The notes below the pieces were generated by a model. That model searched no databases. It was not told the origin of the DNA and saw only the letters and a program-made list of their open reading frames with translations. Of a stretch of 64,000 nucleotides of DNA, positions 52,280 to 60,992 are shown one piece after another. The stretch spans positions 186,001 to 250,000 of the forward strand of contig JADJFE010000007.1 of assembly GCA_016708725.1 (NCBI GenBank), in the 5' to 3' direction. Position 1 is the stretch's first letter. The number at the start of each line of letters is the position of its first letter. The position numbers and the translations under genes are program-made. This DNA comes from Candidatus Aalborgicola bjergmarkensis. GTDB lineage: Bacteria; Pseudomonadota; Gammaproteobacteria; Burkholderiales; Burkholderiaceae_C.

Positions 52280-53260
52280 ATGTTTACCAAACCAGCTAGC
52301 AAAGCGATAGTCTGGGGATTGTCCGCTCTGGCCTTGCTGTTCGCAGCGTGGCTTTTGTGGCCGGATGCGGAAAATCCGGTCCCAGCCTCCACCACGGCCC
52401 CCGCCCCTGCGGGGGCTTTGCCTTTTGCAAAATCCATGCAAGGGACAGACCCCGACGGTGATCTGAAGGCCTGGGCGGCAGCACATAATTCCGGGCAAGC
52501 CAGCGCAGCTTTGCCTTACGCAGAACTGCGACGCCTCTTTGACTATTATCTGAGCGCCATCGGTGAACGCGATCTGGCATCCATTGTTCAACAAATCCGA
52601 TTGGCAATTGACCAAAGTCTTGAACCGGCACAATCCGCCGCAGCCAAACATCTGCTGGAGCGCTACATCGAATTCAAGCGCGCACTCGTGGAACTGGAAA
52701 AAAATCCTACGCTCAACGGCTCGGGCATACAGGCCATTCGGGCGCGTTTTGCGGCCATGCAAGATTTGCGGGCACAAATATTCAGCACGGAAGAAGACCG
52801 TGGCATGTTTGAATTTGAGGATGTCCGTGACATGGACGCATTGGCCCGGCTGGAAATTACGGAAGACAAGACCTTGAGTGCTGCGCAAAAGCGCGACCGA
52901 CTGGCTACGCTGGATGCATCCATGCCAGCAGCGTTACGCGCCAGCCACGATGCCCCCCGCGTGGTCATCAAGGTGGAAGATGCGGCCAAAACCATGCGCG
53001 AGAACGGTGCCAGTGACGATGACATCTACCGAATGCGCGCGAAGGAACTCAACCCGCAGGCCGCCTCACGCCTTGCAGAAGTGGACCGCGAGGAGCAGGC
53101 CTGGAAGCAGCGCATCGACGCATACCTGGCAGCCAGAGCCAAGATACTGAAAGACAAAGCCGACGCGCCGGAATCCGAACGCCAGGCAGCACTGAACGAA
53201 CTGCAAAACGCCCAATTCGATGCGGACGAGCGCCGTAGGCTTGCAGCCTACGAGCAATAA
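52280..53260 (+). CDS. lifO: Lipase-specific foldase (lipase chaperone)
   Basis: The 326-residue steric chaperone is held in the inner membrane by one N-terminal helix (IVWGLSALALLFAAWLLWP) followed by a Pro/Ala-rich linker. The folding domain carries the signature RRLFDYYLSAIGE (about 88-100), close to the family consensus RxxFDY(F/C)LSAxGE, and then a long helical domain. It is 11 bp after the lipase gene. Confidence 0.95.
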   Translation: MFTKPASKAIVWGLSALALLFAAWLLWPDAENPVPASTTAPAPAGALPFAKSMQGTDPDGDLKAWAAAHNSGQASAALPYAELRRLFDYYLSAIGERDLASIVQQIRLAIDQSLEPAQSAAAKHLLERYIEFKRALVELEKNPTLNGSGIQAIRARFAAMQDLRAQIFSTEEDRGMFEFEDVRDMDALARLEITEDKTLSAAQKRDRLATLDASMPAALRASHDAPRVVIKVEDAAKTMRENGASDDDIYRMRAKELNPQAASRLAEVDREEQAWKQRIDAYLAARAKILKDKADAPESERQAALNELQNAQFDADERRRLAAYEQ

Positions 53261-53275
53261 GCAATAAGGCCTGCT

Positions 53276-54376
53276 TCAAGTTCCCTTGCTGATGGTGATC
53301 GTCGGAAATTTGGACGAGAAATCCTTGTTGCGCATGGCAATGGCCACGGCCATCTGGCGCGCCACGTCCCGGTAGATCGCTGCGACTTCACCCTCTGGCT
53401 CGGCCACCACGCTGGGCCGACCATTATCGGCCTGCAGGCGAATCTGCATGTTCAAGGGCAAAGCCCCCAGGTAACGGGTATCGTACTGCTGCGCCAGATT
53501 CTTGCCCCCGTCTGCGCCAAAAATATGCTCCGCATGCCCACACTGGCTGCAAACATGCACCGCCATGTTTTCCACGATCCCCAGAATAGGCACCCCGACT
53601 TTTTCGAACATCCGGATAGCTTTTTTGGCATCCAGCAGCGCGATGTCTTGTGGTGTCGTCACGATGACCGCACCCGTCATGGGCACGCGCTGGCTCAGGG
53701 TAAGCGCAATATCCCCGGTTCCCGGAGGCATATCGACGACCAGATAGTCCAGATCCTTCCAATTGGTCTGGCGCAACAATTGCTCCAGCGCTTGCGTGGC
53801 CATGGGACCACGCCAGATCATGGCTTCATCCTGCGGCACCAGAAAACCAATGGACATGACCTGAACGCCGTAATTTTCCATCGGCTCCATGCTTTGTCCA
53901 TCCGCAGATTCGGGCCGCCCCGCAATACCCATCATGGTCGGCAGGCTCGGCCCGTAGATATCAGCATCCAGCAAACCAACACGCGCACCCTCGGCAGCCA
54001 GAGCCAGTGCCAGATTGACCGCAGTCGTACTCTTGCCAACGCCGCCCTTGCCCGATGCTACCGCCACCACATTCTTGATATTTGGCAGCAGTTGCACACC
54101 GCGTTGCACTGCGTGGGCCGTGATATGCGAAGACACCGTGACGGACACACTGCCCACCCCGGCAAGCGCCTGGACAGCGGCAACCAGCTGGGTGCGCAAC
54201 GCATCCGCCTGGCTTTTGGCCGGATACCCTAGTTCGATGCCAAAAGCCACATCACCACCGGACACGGTGAGGTTCTTAACGGATTTGGTGGACACAAAAT
54301 CCTTGCCTGTATTGGGATCAAGCACGCCACGGATGGCATCATTGACCGCTTGCACGGTCACTGTCGTCGCTGTCAT
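53276..54376 (-). CDS. apbC: Fe-S cluster carrier ATPase ApbC/Mrp
   Basis: The 366-residue protein has an N-terminal MIP18-like domain (about 5-85) and a ParA-type ATPase with VASGKGGVGKSTTAVNLALALA (about 103-124). The cluster-binding CSQC is near residue 285. It moves 4Fe-4S clusters to apoproteins. The frame extends upstream to 54496, but MTATTVTVQAV after CAGGAG at 54376 is the family start. Confidence 0.96.
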   Translation of the reverse strand: MTATTVTVQAVNDAIRGVLDPNTGKDFVSTKSVKNLTVSGGDVAFGIELGYPAKSQADALRTQLVAAVQALAGVGSVSVTVSSHITAHAVQRGVQLLPNIKNVVAVASGKGGVGKSTTAVNLALALAAEGARVGLLDADIYGPSLPTMMGIAGRPESADGQSMEPMENYGVQVMSIGFLVPQDEAMIWRGPMATQALEQLLRQTNWKDLDYLVVDMPPGTGDIALTLSQRVPMTGAVIVTTPQDIALLDAKKAIRMFEKVGVPILGIVENMAVHVCSQCGHAEHIFGADGGKNLAQQYDTRYLGALPLNMQIRLQADNGRPSVVAEPEGEVAAIYRDVARQMAVAIAMRNKDFSSKFPTITISKGT

Positions 54377-54552
54377 ATCATTTACTCCTGAGTGGGGCGC
54401 CAAGTCTAACGAAACCATCGGCCCTTGCGGCCCATGCAAAGATTCCCGCCCAATGTGTAGGCGTTTCGGGGGGCTACAATGGGCCGCGCCTTCCACTTTC
54501 TGGCATCAACGCACGTTTACCTTACAAAAAACCTTACAAAAAACCTACACAA

Positions 54553-54942
54553 ATGAACCTCGCCAACGTAAAGATCATGGTAGTTGAGGATGATGCCCTC
54601 ATGCGAACGTTCACCGTCAATACATTGAAACGCCTGGGAGTGGGTCAGATCAAGGAGTGTGCCGATGGAACGGCTGCGCTGAAGCTGGCACTGAGCTTCC
54701 AACCCGATCTGGTGCTGACCGATATTCACATGCAACCCATGGATGGGCTGGAATTTGTACAAAAATTGCGCTCCAGAACTGAGGCCGCATTGGAAAATAT
54801 CAAAGTCATCTTCATGAGCGCCGACAGCAGCCGGGAGACATTGAATTCTGCCCTGCCACTGGGCGTCGTAGCCTACATCGTCAAACCCCCACGCCTGACT
54901 GACCTGAAAAACAAGATCGAAGCGGCACTGAGCGAAGTTTGA
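54553..54942 (+). CDS. Single-domain CheY-like response regulator
   Basis: The 129-residue receiver domain has the acidic pocket EDD (about 11-13), the phospho-acceptor Asp in DLVLTDIHM (about 57), Ser in FMSADS and Lys in VAYIVKPP. There is no output domain, so it works by protein contact, as in chemotaxis or motility. No kinase is adjacent. Upstream lies a short direct repeat of CTTACAAAAAAC (about 54520-54545). Confidence 0.88.
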   Translation: MNLANVKIMVVEDDALMRTFTVNTLKRLGVGQIKECADGTAALKLALSFQPDLVLTDIHMQPMDGLEFVQKLRSRTEAALENIKVIFMSADSSRETLNSALPLGVVAYIVKPPRLTDLKNKIEAALSEV

Positions 54943-54994
54943 CACGCCAAGCAGGATTTGCAAGAACACCACCACGGAGCACCCACGAGTACCC

Positions 54995-55351
54995 ATGAGT
55001 ACATTTGACCATACCAGTCTGGTTCAAAACATCAACCAGCAGATCAAATCGTTGCGCACGACACAGCCGGATACCATGACTGCGTTTAACCAGTTAGCAC
55101 GCTCCGCGATGACCGAGGGACAGGTAAGTGCCAAGCACAAGGAGCTCATTGCACTGGCTATTGGCATCACACAGCATTGTTCCGGCTGTGTGGGATTTCA
55201 CGTCAAGGCACTGCAAAAACTAGGCTGCACACGCGCCGAACTCGAAGAGATGCTGGCGGTATGCGTCTACATGGGTGGCGGTCCGGCGCTGATGTACGCT
55301 GCAGAAACTCTTGCCGCCTGGGAGAATATGGCGCCCCAGGCAGCCAAGTAG
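54995..55351 (+). CDS. Carboxymuconolactone decarboxylase / AhpD-like protein
   Basis: The 118-residue protein has the AhpD-type CSGC site in ITQHCSGCVGFHVKAL (about 62-70) and ELEEMLAVCVYMGGGPALMYAAE. The redox-active Cys pair favours a peroxidase-like or thiol role and not lactone decarboxylation. 16 bp before folE. Confidence 0.85.
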   Translation: MSTFDHTSLVQNINQQIKSLRTTQPDTMTAFNQLARSAMTEGQVSAKHKELIALAIGITQHCSGCVGFHVKALQKLGCTRAELEEMLAVCVYMGGGPALMYAAETLAAWENMAPQAAK

Positions 55352-55367
55352 TTAAACCCTATTGAAA

Positions 55368-56090
55368 ATGCAAAGCGCCATACCCCCAACCGATACCGAG
55401 GATGCCGAGGAAGGTACTCCGGTTTCCGTCAAAATCCGCCAACGCCTGCAAGCTGCACGCAAACGCTTCCTGTCCAATGACAACATTGCCGAATTTGTGA
55501 CTCCCGTCGAGCTTGAACAATTGCTCGATGAAGTTACCGACAAGATGCAAGGCGTGCTCGACAGTCTGGTGATTGACACAGCCAACGACCACAATACCGA
55601 CAACACCGCACGTCGGGTAGCCAAAATGTACCTCAATGAGGTATTTCGTGGGCGCTACGTCAAGGCACCATCCATCACCGAGTTTCCCAACGTAGGCCAC
55701 CTCAATGAGCTGATGATTGTCGGCCCCATTACGGTGCGCAGTGCGTGCAGCCACCATTTCTGCCCGGTGATCGGGAAAGTATGGATCGGAGTCATGCCCA
55801 ATGAACATACCAATGTGATCGGGTTGAGCAAATACGCCCGCCTGGCAGAGTGGGTCATGGGACGCCCCCAGATTCAGGAAGAAGCCGTGCTGCAACTGGC
55901 GGATCTGATTCAGGAAAAAACCCAGCCAGATGGCCTGGCCATTGTCATGGAGGCCACACACTACTGCATGGCCTGGCGCGGGGTCAAGGACATGGACAGC
56001 AAAATGATCAACTCCGTGATGCGTGGCGTCTTTCTCAAGGATCCGAACCTGCGCCGTGAGTTTTTATCCCTGATTCCCCGAAAAGGCTGA
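55368..56090 (+). CDS. folE: GTP cyclohydrolase I
   Basis: FolE makes 7,8-dihydroneopterin triphosphate from GTP, the first step to folate. The 240-residue protein has the zinc and catalytic residues in SACSHHFCPVIGK (about 126-138) and THYCMAWRGV (about 199-208), and GLSKYARLAEW. A TTG at 55362 could add two residues. The next gene starts 4 bp after its stop. Confidence 0.96.
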   Translation: MQSAIPPTDTEDAEEGTPVSVKIRQRLQAARKRFLSNDNIAEFVTPVELEQLLDEVTDKMQGVLDSLVIDTANDHNTDNTARRVAKMYLNEVFRGRYVKAPSITEFPNVGHLNELMIVGPITVRSACSHHFCPVIGKVWIGVMPNEHTNVIGLSKYARLAEWVMGRPQIQEEAVLQLADLIQEKTQPDGLAIVMEATHYCMAWRGVKDMDSKMINSVMRGVFLKDPNLRREFLSLIPRKG

Positions 56091-56094
56091 CACC

Positions 56095-56517
56095 ATGTTG
56101 GTACGTTTACTCTATGCAAGTCGCGCGGTCGATACCAGCGCCGAGGCAATCGAAACCATTCTGGCCAAATCGCGCCAGTACAACCCGACCTGCGGAATTA
56201 CCGGAATCCTGTGTTATGGAGGCGGCATCTACCTACAAGCCATTGAAGGCGGACGCATCCCCGTCAGCAATCTCTACGGACATATTCAAAAAGACCCACG
56301 CCATAAGGATGTGGTTTTGTTGCATTACGAAGAAATCGAGGAACGCCGCTTTGGTGGCTGGACCATGGGCCAGGTCAATATCTCAAAAATAAACCAAAGC
56401 ATCTTGCTCAAATATGCTGAAAAGGCCGAACTTGACCCCTACGCAGTCTCCGGCAAGGTCTCGCTGGCTTTGCTCGAAGAGTTGATGGCAACGGCCTCCA
56501 TCATTGGCCGGATATGA
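56095..56517 (+). CDS. BLUF-domain blue-light sensor protein
   Basis: The 140-residue protein is a short BLUF protein that binds FAD and changes hydrogen bonding on blue light. It has the key Tyr in VRLLYASRA (Y7), Asn in QYNPTCGITGILCY (about 29), Gln in IYLQAIEGG (about 46) and Trp in FGGWTMG (about 95). It has only a short helical C-terminal tail and no enzyme domain, so it must act through a partner. Translational coupling with folE is likely (4-bp gap). Confidence 0.9.
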   Translation: MLVRLLYASRAVDTSAEAIETILAKSRQYNPTCGITGILCYGGGIYLQAIEGGRIPVSNLYGHIQKDPRHKDVVLLHYEEIEERRFGGWTMGQVNISKINQSILLKYAEKAELDPYAVSGKVSLALLEELMATASIIGRI

Positions 56518-56533
56518 ATGCACCATTAGCCTG

Positions 56534-56560
56534 TTAGCACTCTCTTTGATAGAGTGCTAA
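56534..56560. promoter_or_regulatory. CIRCE element upstream of rpoH
   Basis: TTAGCACTC, nine bases, GAGTGCTAA: an exact match to the HrcA operator. It overlaps a likely sigma-70 type promoter (TTAGCA, 18 bp, TAAAAT at 56558-56563). It lies 30 bp before the rpoH start. Confidence 0.95.
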
Positions 56561-56590
56561 AATAGAGCCAAGAAAGCAAGGAGCACTGCT

Positions 56591-57532
56591 ATGTCGTTTG
56601 AACTTGGACTCTCTTCCCCTACTACCCCGGCGCTTGCCAACCCATGGTCGATGGTGCCATCGCTTGGCAATCTGGAAGCCTATATCGCAGCCACCAAGCG
56701 CTTGCCCATGCTCACCCTGGAGGAGGAGCAGCGTTTTGCCCGCCAGCTCAAAAACAACAATGATCTTGAGGCTGCGGGTAAGCTGGTACTTTCGCATCTG
56801 CGCCTGGTGGTGTCGGTGTCGCGCAAGTATTTAGGCTACGGTTTGCCCCACGGCGACCTGATTCAAGAAGGCAATGTAGGGCTGATGAAAGCCGTCAGGC
56901 GCTTTGATCCGGACCAGGGCGTACGCCTGGTGAGCTACGCAGTCCACTGGATCAAGGCAGAAATTCACGAGTACATCCTGAAAAACTGGCGCATGGTGAA
57001 AGTCGCAGCCACAAAGGCCCAGCGCAAGCTGTTCTTTAACCTGAGCTCCATGCAGCAGCGTTTCAAGAGCGACGCAACGCAGCAGGCCAACTCCCACCGT
57101 AATAGCCTGAATCCGGAGCAGATCAGCATCGTGGCCCACGAACTTAACGTCAGGCCCGAGGATGTGATCGAGATGGAAACCCGCATGGCCGGAGGGGACG
57201 TGCTGCTTGACCCCAGCCCGTCGGACGATGGTGAGGATGCCTTCGGCCCGATTGCCTACCTGACGGATGGCAGCCACGAACCTTTGGCGGTTATCGAAGC
57301 CCGCCACCGTGACCTGCTGGTCACCGACGGCATCTCTACAGCACTTGATCGCCTCGATGCCCGTAGCCGTCGCATCATCGAAGAACGCTGGCTCAAGGTC
57401 AACGACGACAACACCGGCGGCATGACCCTGCACGAGCTGGCAGCCGAATACGGTGTGAGCGCCGAACGGATTCGCCAGATTGAAGTCGCTGCTTTGAACA
57501 AAATGAAGGCTGCGTTGGTCAGGTTTGCCTGA
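56591..57532 (+). CDS. rpoH: RNA polymerase heat-shock sigma factor sigma-32
   Basis: RpoH directs transcription of heat-shock genes. The 313-residue protein has region 2 with DLIQEGNVGLMKAVRRFDPDQGVRLVSYAVHWIKAEIHEYIL. The RpoH box follows as QRKLFFNLSSMQQRF (about 143-157), then region 4 with ERIRQIEVAALNKMK at the end. AAGGAG precedes the ATG by 8 nt. The CIRCE element in front points to repression by HrcA. Confidence 0.97.
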   Translation: MSFELGLSSPTTPALANPWSMVPSLGNLEAYIAATKRLPMLTLEEEQRFARQLKNNNDLEAAGKLVLSHLRLVVSVSRKYLGYGLPHGDLIQEGNVGLMKAVRRFDPDQGVRLVSYAVHWIKAEIHEYILKNWRMVKVAATKAQRKLFFNLSSMQQRFKSDATQQANSHRNSLNPEQISIVAHELNVRPEDVIEMETRMAGGDVLLDPSPSDDGEDAFGPIAYLTDGSHEPLAVIEARHRDLLVTDGISTALDRLDARSRRIIEERWLKVNDDNTGGMTLHELAAEYGVSAERIRQIEVAALNKMKAALVRFA

Positions 57533-57615
57533 ATTTTTCGGGTCGCTGCTGGAAAATCCGTTATCCTTCGCGTTCTCCGAATACCAGCAACCTGCCGTTA
57601 CGTGCCATTACGCCA

Positions 57616-58479
57616 GTGTCAGACCCTCACCCTACGCCCGCAGCACACAGGAAAGACAAGCGTACTTTGCTACGCAAGATTGCCGAGTTCCTGCATCCCG
57701 GCCCGGACTCCATTGACGAGTTGATTGCAACACTGGGCGAAGCCGAGGAAAACAACATCATTGGCACAGAATCGCGCGTCATGCTCGAAGGCGTGCTGCG
57801 CATGGCCGACATGGCAGCAGGTGACGTGATGGTACCGGCCACGCGCATGGATATGCTCAATATTCTTGAGCCCATGGATGCGTTGATACACAAGGTGATA
57901 GATACGGCGCACTCCCGCTTCCCGGTATTCGAAGGCGACCGGGAGAATGTCATCGGCATCCTGATGGCCAAGGACTTGCTCAAATTGCAGCGTGCACCCG
58001 AGCTCAATGTACGCGCCTTGCTGCGACCGGCGGTTTTTGTCCCGGAAACCAAGGGATTGAACGACTTATTGAGCGATTTTCGCGGCAACCGCAACCACCT
58101 GGCCATTGTGATTGACGAATTTGGCCGGGTTGCCGGACTCATCACCATCGAGGATGTACTGGAACAGATTGTGGGCGAAATCGAGGACGAATTCGACATT
58201 TGCGAAGACGATGGCGACATCTTTACGCTGGCCGACGGCAGCTTCCGCGTCAGCGGCGACACCCCTATCACGCGCATCAACGACGCATTTGATGTAACGC
58301 TGCTTGGCTCCGACCCCGAGAATCAGTTTGACACCATTGGCGGCCTGATTGCCCACGAAATGGGCCATGTCCCCAAGCGCGGTGAGAGCCATTTCCTGGG
58401 AGGCTTGAATTTTCTGGTACTGCATACCAAAGGCGGCGCAGTCAGGTGGTTCAAAGTATCGCCCATCGCCAGCCCTTGA
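57616..58479 (+). CDS. corC: CorC/HlyC-family CBS-domain protein
   Basis: The 287-residue soluble protein has two CBS domains (about 65-185; GDVMVPATRMDMLNI, DEFGRVAGLITIEDVLEQIVGEIEDEFD) and a C-terminal CorC_HlyC domain (about 200-285). It starts with GTG at 57616. It acts in magnesium/cobalt efflux by name, though its direct role is unclear. The gene order corC-lnt is conserved. Confidence 0.92.
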   Translation: MSDPHPTPAAHRKDKRTLLRKIAEFLHPGPDSIDELIATLGEAEENNIIGTESRVMLEGVLRMADMAAGDVMVPATRMDMLNILEPMDALIHKVIDTAHSRFPVFEGDRENVIGILMAKDLLKLQRAPELNVRALLRPAVFVPETKGLNDLLSDFRGNRNHLAIVIDEFGRVAGLITIEDVLEQIVGEIEDEFDICEDDGDIFTLADGSFRVSGDTPITRINDAFDVTLLGSDPENQFDTIGGLIAHEMGHVPKRGESHFLGGLNFLVLHTKGGAVRWFKVSPIASP

Positions 58480-58491
58480 TGCGTTGATTGC

Positions 58492-60078
58492 ATGAACGCC
58501 AACACACTGCGGCACCACGCCGCAGCCTGCGTCGATATTGCAATCATATTGATAGCTGCACTCGCTAGTGCGGCAAGCCTTGCATGGCCTTTTTCCTTTA
58601 TATTCACAAAAGGTGAACCGCTGTGGGGCCTACAGTTGCTCGCACTGGCCACGCTGGTCTGGATGATCCACCGCTGCCAAAGCTGGCAACAAGCGCTCCT
58701 GCGGGGCTGGCTGTTTGCCACTGGCTGGTTATGTGCGACCTTCTGGTGGCTGTTTGTTTCCATGCACACCTATGCCGGCCTGAATGCGATTCTGACGGTG
58801 CTGGCGATTGTGTTGCTGGCAGCAGCACTTGCTGTGTACTACGGCGCAGGCTGCGGTCTTTACTACTACCTGCGTACCAGGCGGCCAGGCCTTGCCAGCG
58901 TGGTTTTTGCCGCATTGTGGACCCTGGCCGAGATGGCGCGCGGCACCTGGTTGACGGGTTTTGGCTGGGGTGCCATCGCCTATTCCCATGTGGACGGTCC
59001 TCTGGCGGGTTATGCGTCGTGGATCGGTGCCTACGGCGTGGGTGCATTGGCCGCCTGGCTGGCAGCCGCCGCCGTATGTTTTGCCCAGGCAAGCGCCGTG
59101 CAACGCGGCATACTGGCCAGCGTAGCGGGAATCGTACTGCTTGCAGCTGCGTATCTGCCGCACGTATCCTGGTCAGCGGGTACGATTTCGGTGCGCTTGC
59201 TGCAAGGCAATATCCCCCAGGACGAAAAATTCCAGCCTGGCTCGGGTGTGCCTATTGCCTTGCAGTGGTACGGTGAACAATTGCAGCGCGGTGACGTTGA
59301 TCTGATCGTGGCGCCAGAGACCGCAATCCCGGTGCTGCCGCAGGAACTCCCGCCAGGGTACTGGAATACGTTGAAAGACCGTTTCGCAGGCGGCACGCAG
59401 GCCGCATTGATTGGCATTCCGTGGGGGGACGAGGCGCAAGGCTATACCAACTCCGTTGTGGGCCTGGCTCCACAACAACATGCGCAGGCCATGGTCTGGC
59501 GCTACGACAAACACCACCTGGTACCCTTTGGCGAATTCATCCCGCCCTTGTTCAAGTGGTTTACCCGCCTGATGCATATTCCGCTGGGCGACTTCAACCG
59601 GGGCGCCGTCGGCCAGGCGTCCTTTACCTGGAAGGGGCAGCGTCTGGCACCCAATATCTGCTACGAAGATTTGTTTGGTGAAGAACTGGGCGCGCGTTTT
59701 ATACATCCTGCCACAGCGCCCAGCATTTTTGTGAATGTGAGCAACATTGGCTGGTTTGGCAATACGCTGGCCATCGACCAGCATTTGCACATCAGCCGCA
59801 TGCGCGCGCTGGAGTTTGAGCGCCCGATGGTGCGCGCCACCAATACCGGTGCCACCGCCATCATCGACCACACGGGACGGGTCACGCACGCCTTGCCGCG
59901 CCATACCCGAGGCGTACTGTCTGGTGACGTGCAAGGGCGTGAAGGCATCACACCCTACGCCTGGTGGGTGGCGCGCTGGGGGCTTTGGCCGCTGTGGATA
60001 GTAGCCATAACCCTGGCGGTGGTAGCTGCATGCCCCTGTAGAATCCGCGCATGCTCACATTTCAACACCTCATCCTGA
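58492..60078 (+). CDS. lnt: Apolipoprotein N-acyltransferase
   Basis: Lnt adds the third acyl chain to lipoproteins in the inner membrane. The 528-residue protein has about seven membrane segments in the first 215 residues, then the nitrilase domain with Glu in VAPETAIPVLP, Lys in RYDKHHLVPFGEFIPP and Cys in APNICYEDLFGEE. The last 28 bp overlap glyQ, which is on the same strand. Confidence 0.96.
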   Translation: MNANTLRHHAAACVDIAIILIAALASAASLAWPFSFIFTKGEPLWGLQLLALATLVWMIHRCQSWQQALLRGWLFATGWLCATFWWLFVSMHTYAGLNAILTVLAIVLLAAALAVYYGAGCGLYYYLRTRRPGLASVVFAALWTLAEMARGTWLTGFGWGAIAYSHVDGPLAGYASWIGAYGVGALAAWLAAAAVCFAQASAVQRGILASVAGIVLLAAAYLPHVSWSAGTISVRLLQGNIPQDEKFQPGSGVPIALQWYGEQLQRGDVDLIVAPETAIPVLPQELPPGYWNTLKDRFAGGTQAALIGIPWGDEAQGYTNSVVGLAPQQHAQAMVWRYDKHHLVPFGEFIPPLFKWFTRLMHIPLGDFNRGAVGQASFTWKGQRLAPNICYEDLFGEELGARFIHPATAPSIFVNVSNIGWFGNTLAIDQHLHISRMRALEFERPMVRATNTGATAIIDHTGRVTHALPRHTRGVLSGDVQGREGITPYAWWVARWGLWPLWIVAITLAVVAACPCRIRACSHFNTSS

Positions 60079-60992
60079 AACTCCAGTCCTACTGGGCCGA
60101 TAGGGGCTGCGCGCTCTTGCAACCTTATGACATGGAAGTCGGCGCCGGCACTTCGCACACCGCAACGTTCCTGCGCGCACTGGGCCCGGAACCCTGGAAA
60201 GCCGCCTACGTACAACCCAGCCGTCGCCCCAAGGATGGCCGCTATGGCGAAAATCCCAACCGGCTGCAGCACTACTACCAATACCAGGTCGTCCTCAAAC
60301 CCGCACCGAGCAACATTCTGGAGCTCTACCTGGGTTCGCTTGAGGCCCTGGGGTTCGATTTGAAGAAAAATGACATCCGGTTTGTCGAGGATGACTGGGA
60401 AAACCCCACGCTGGGAGCCTGGGGTCTGGGCTGGGAAGTGTGGCTCAACGGTATGGAAGTCACGCAGTTCACCTATTTTCAGCAAGTGGGTGGTATCGAC
60501 TGCCGACCGATTACCGGCGAGATTACCTACGGGCTGGAACGTCTGGCCATGTACTTGCAAGGCGTTGACGACGTGTACAAGCTGATCTGGACGCAGGATA
60601 GCAATCCCAACGGTACCGGCGCCCAACTCACGTATGGCGATGTGTACCTGCAAAACGAGGTGGAGCAGTCGGCATACAACTTCGAGCACAGCGATACCGA
60701 CTTCTTGTTCACGGCGTTTGCGGCACATGAAAAACAGGCCCAGTACCTGATGCAACAGCAACTGGCACTGCCCGCTTACGAGCAAATTCTCAAATGTGCC
60801 CACAGCTTCAATCTGCTCGACGCACGGGGTGCCATCAGCGTCACCGAACGTGCTGCCTACATTGGCCGTATCCGCACCCTGGCGCGCACCGTGGCCCAGA
60901 GTTATTTTGACAGCCGTGAGCGCCTGGGCTTTCCGATGGCGCCACGCGAATGGGTAGAGCAAATGGTGAAAATGGTGAAGAAGGCCGCATGA
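60051..60992 (+). CDS. glyQ: Glycine--tRNA ligase, alpha subunit
   Basis: GlyQ is the catalytic subunit of the bacterial alpha2beta2 GlyRS. The 313-residue protein starts MLTFQHLILKLQSYWADRGCALLQPYDMEVGAGT and contains TFLRALGPEPWKAAYVQPSRRPKDGRYGENPNR and ITYGLERLAMYLQGVD. Overlaps lnt by 28 bp and glyS by ATGA. Confidence 0.98.
   Translation: MLTFQHLILKLQSYWADRGCALLQPYDMEVGAGTSHTATFLRALGPEPWKAAYVQPSRRPKDGRYGENPNRLQHYYQYQVVLKPAPSNILELYLGSLEALGFDLKKNDIRFVEDDWENPTLGAWGLGWEVWLNGMEVTQFTYFQQVGGIDCRPITGEITYGLERLAMYLQGVDDVYKLIWTQDSNPNGTGAQLTYGDVYLQNEVEQSAYNFEHSDTDFLFTAFAAHEKQAQYLMQQQLALPAYEQILKCAHSFNLLDARGAISVTERAAYIGRIRTLARTVAQSYFDSRERLGFPMAPREWVEQMVKMVKKAA

Noticed and set aside
58551..58590. 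Copy of the dispersed element inside lnt (ATAGCTGCACTCGCTAGTGC)
   Set aside because: Only the first few bases fit the element; it is ordinary coding sequence for the first membrane helix.
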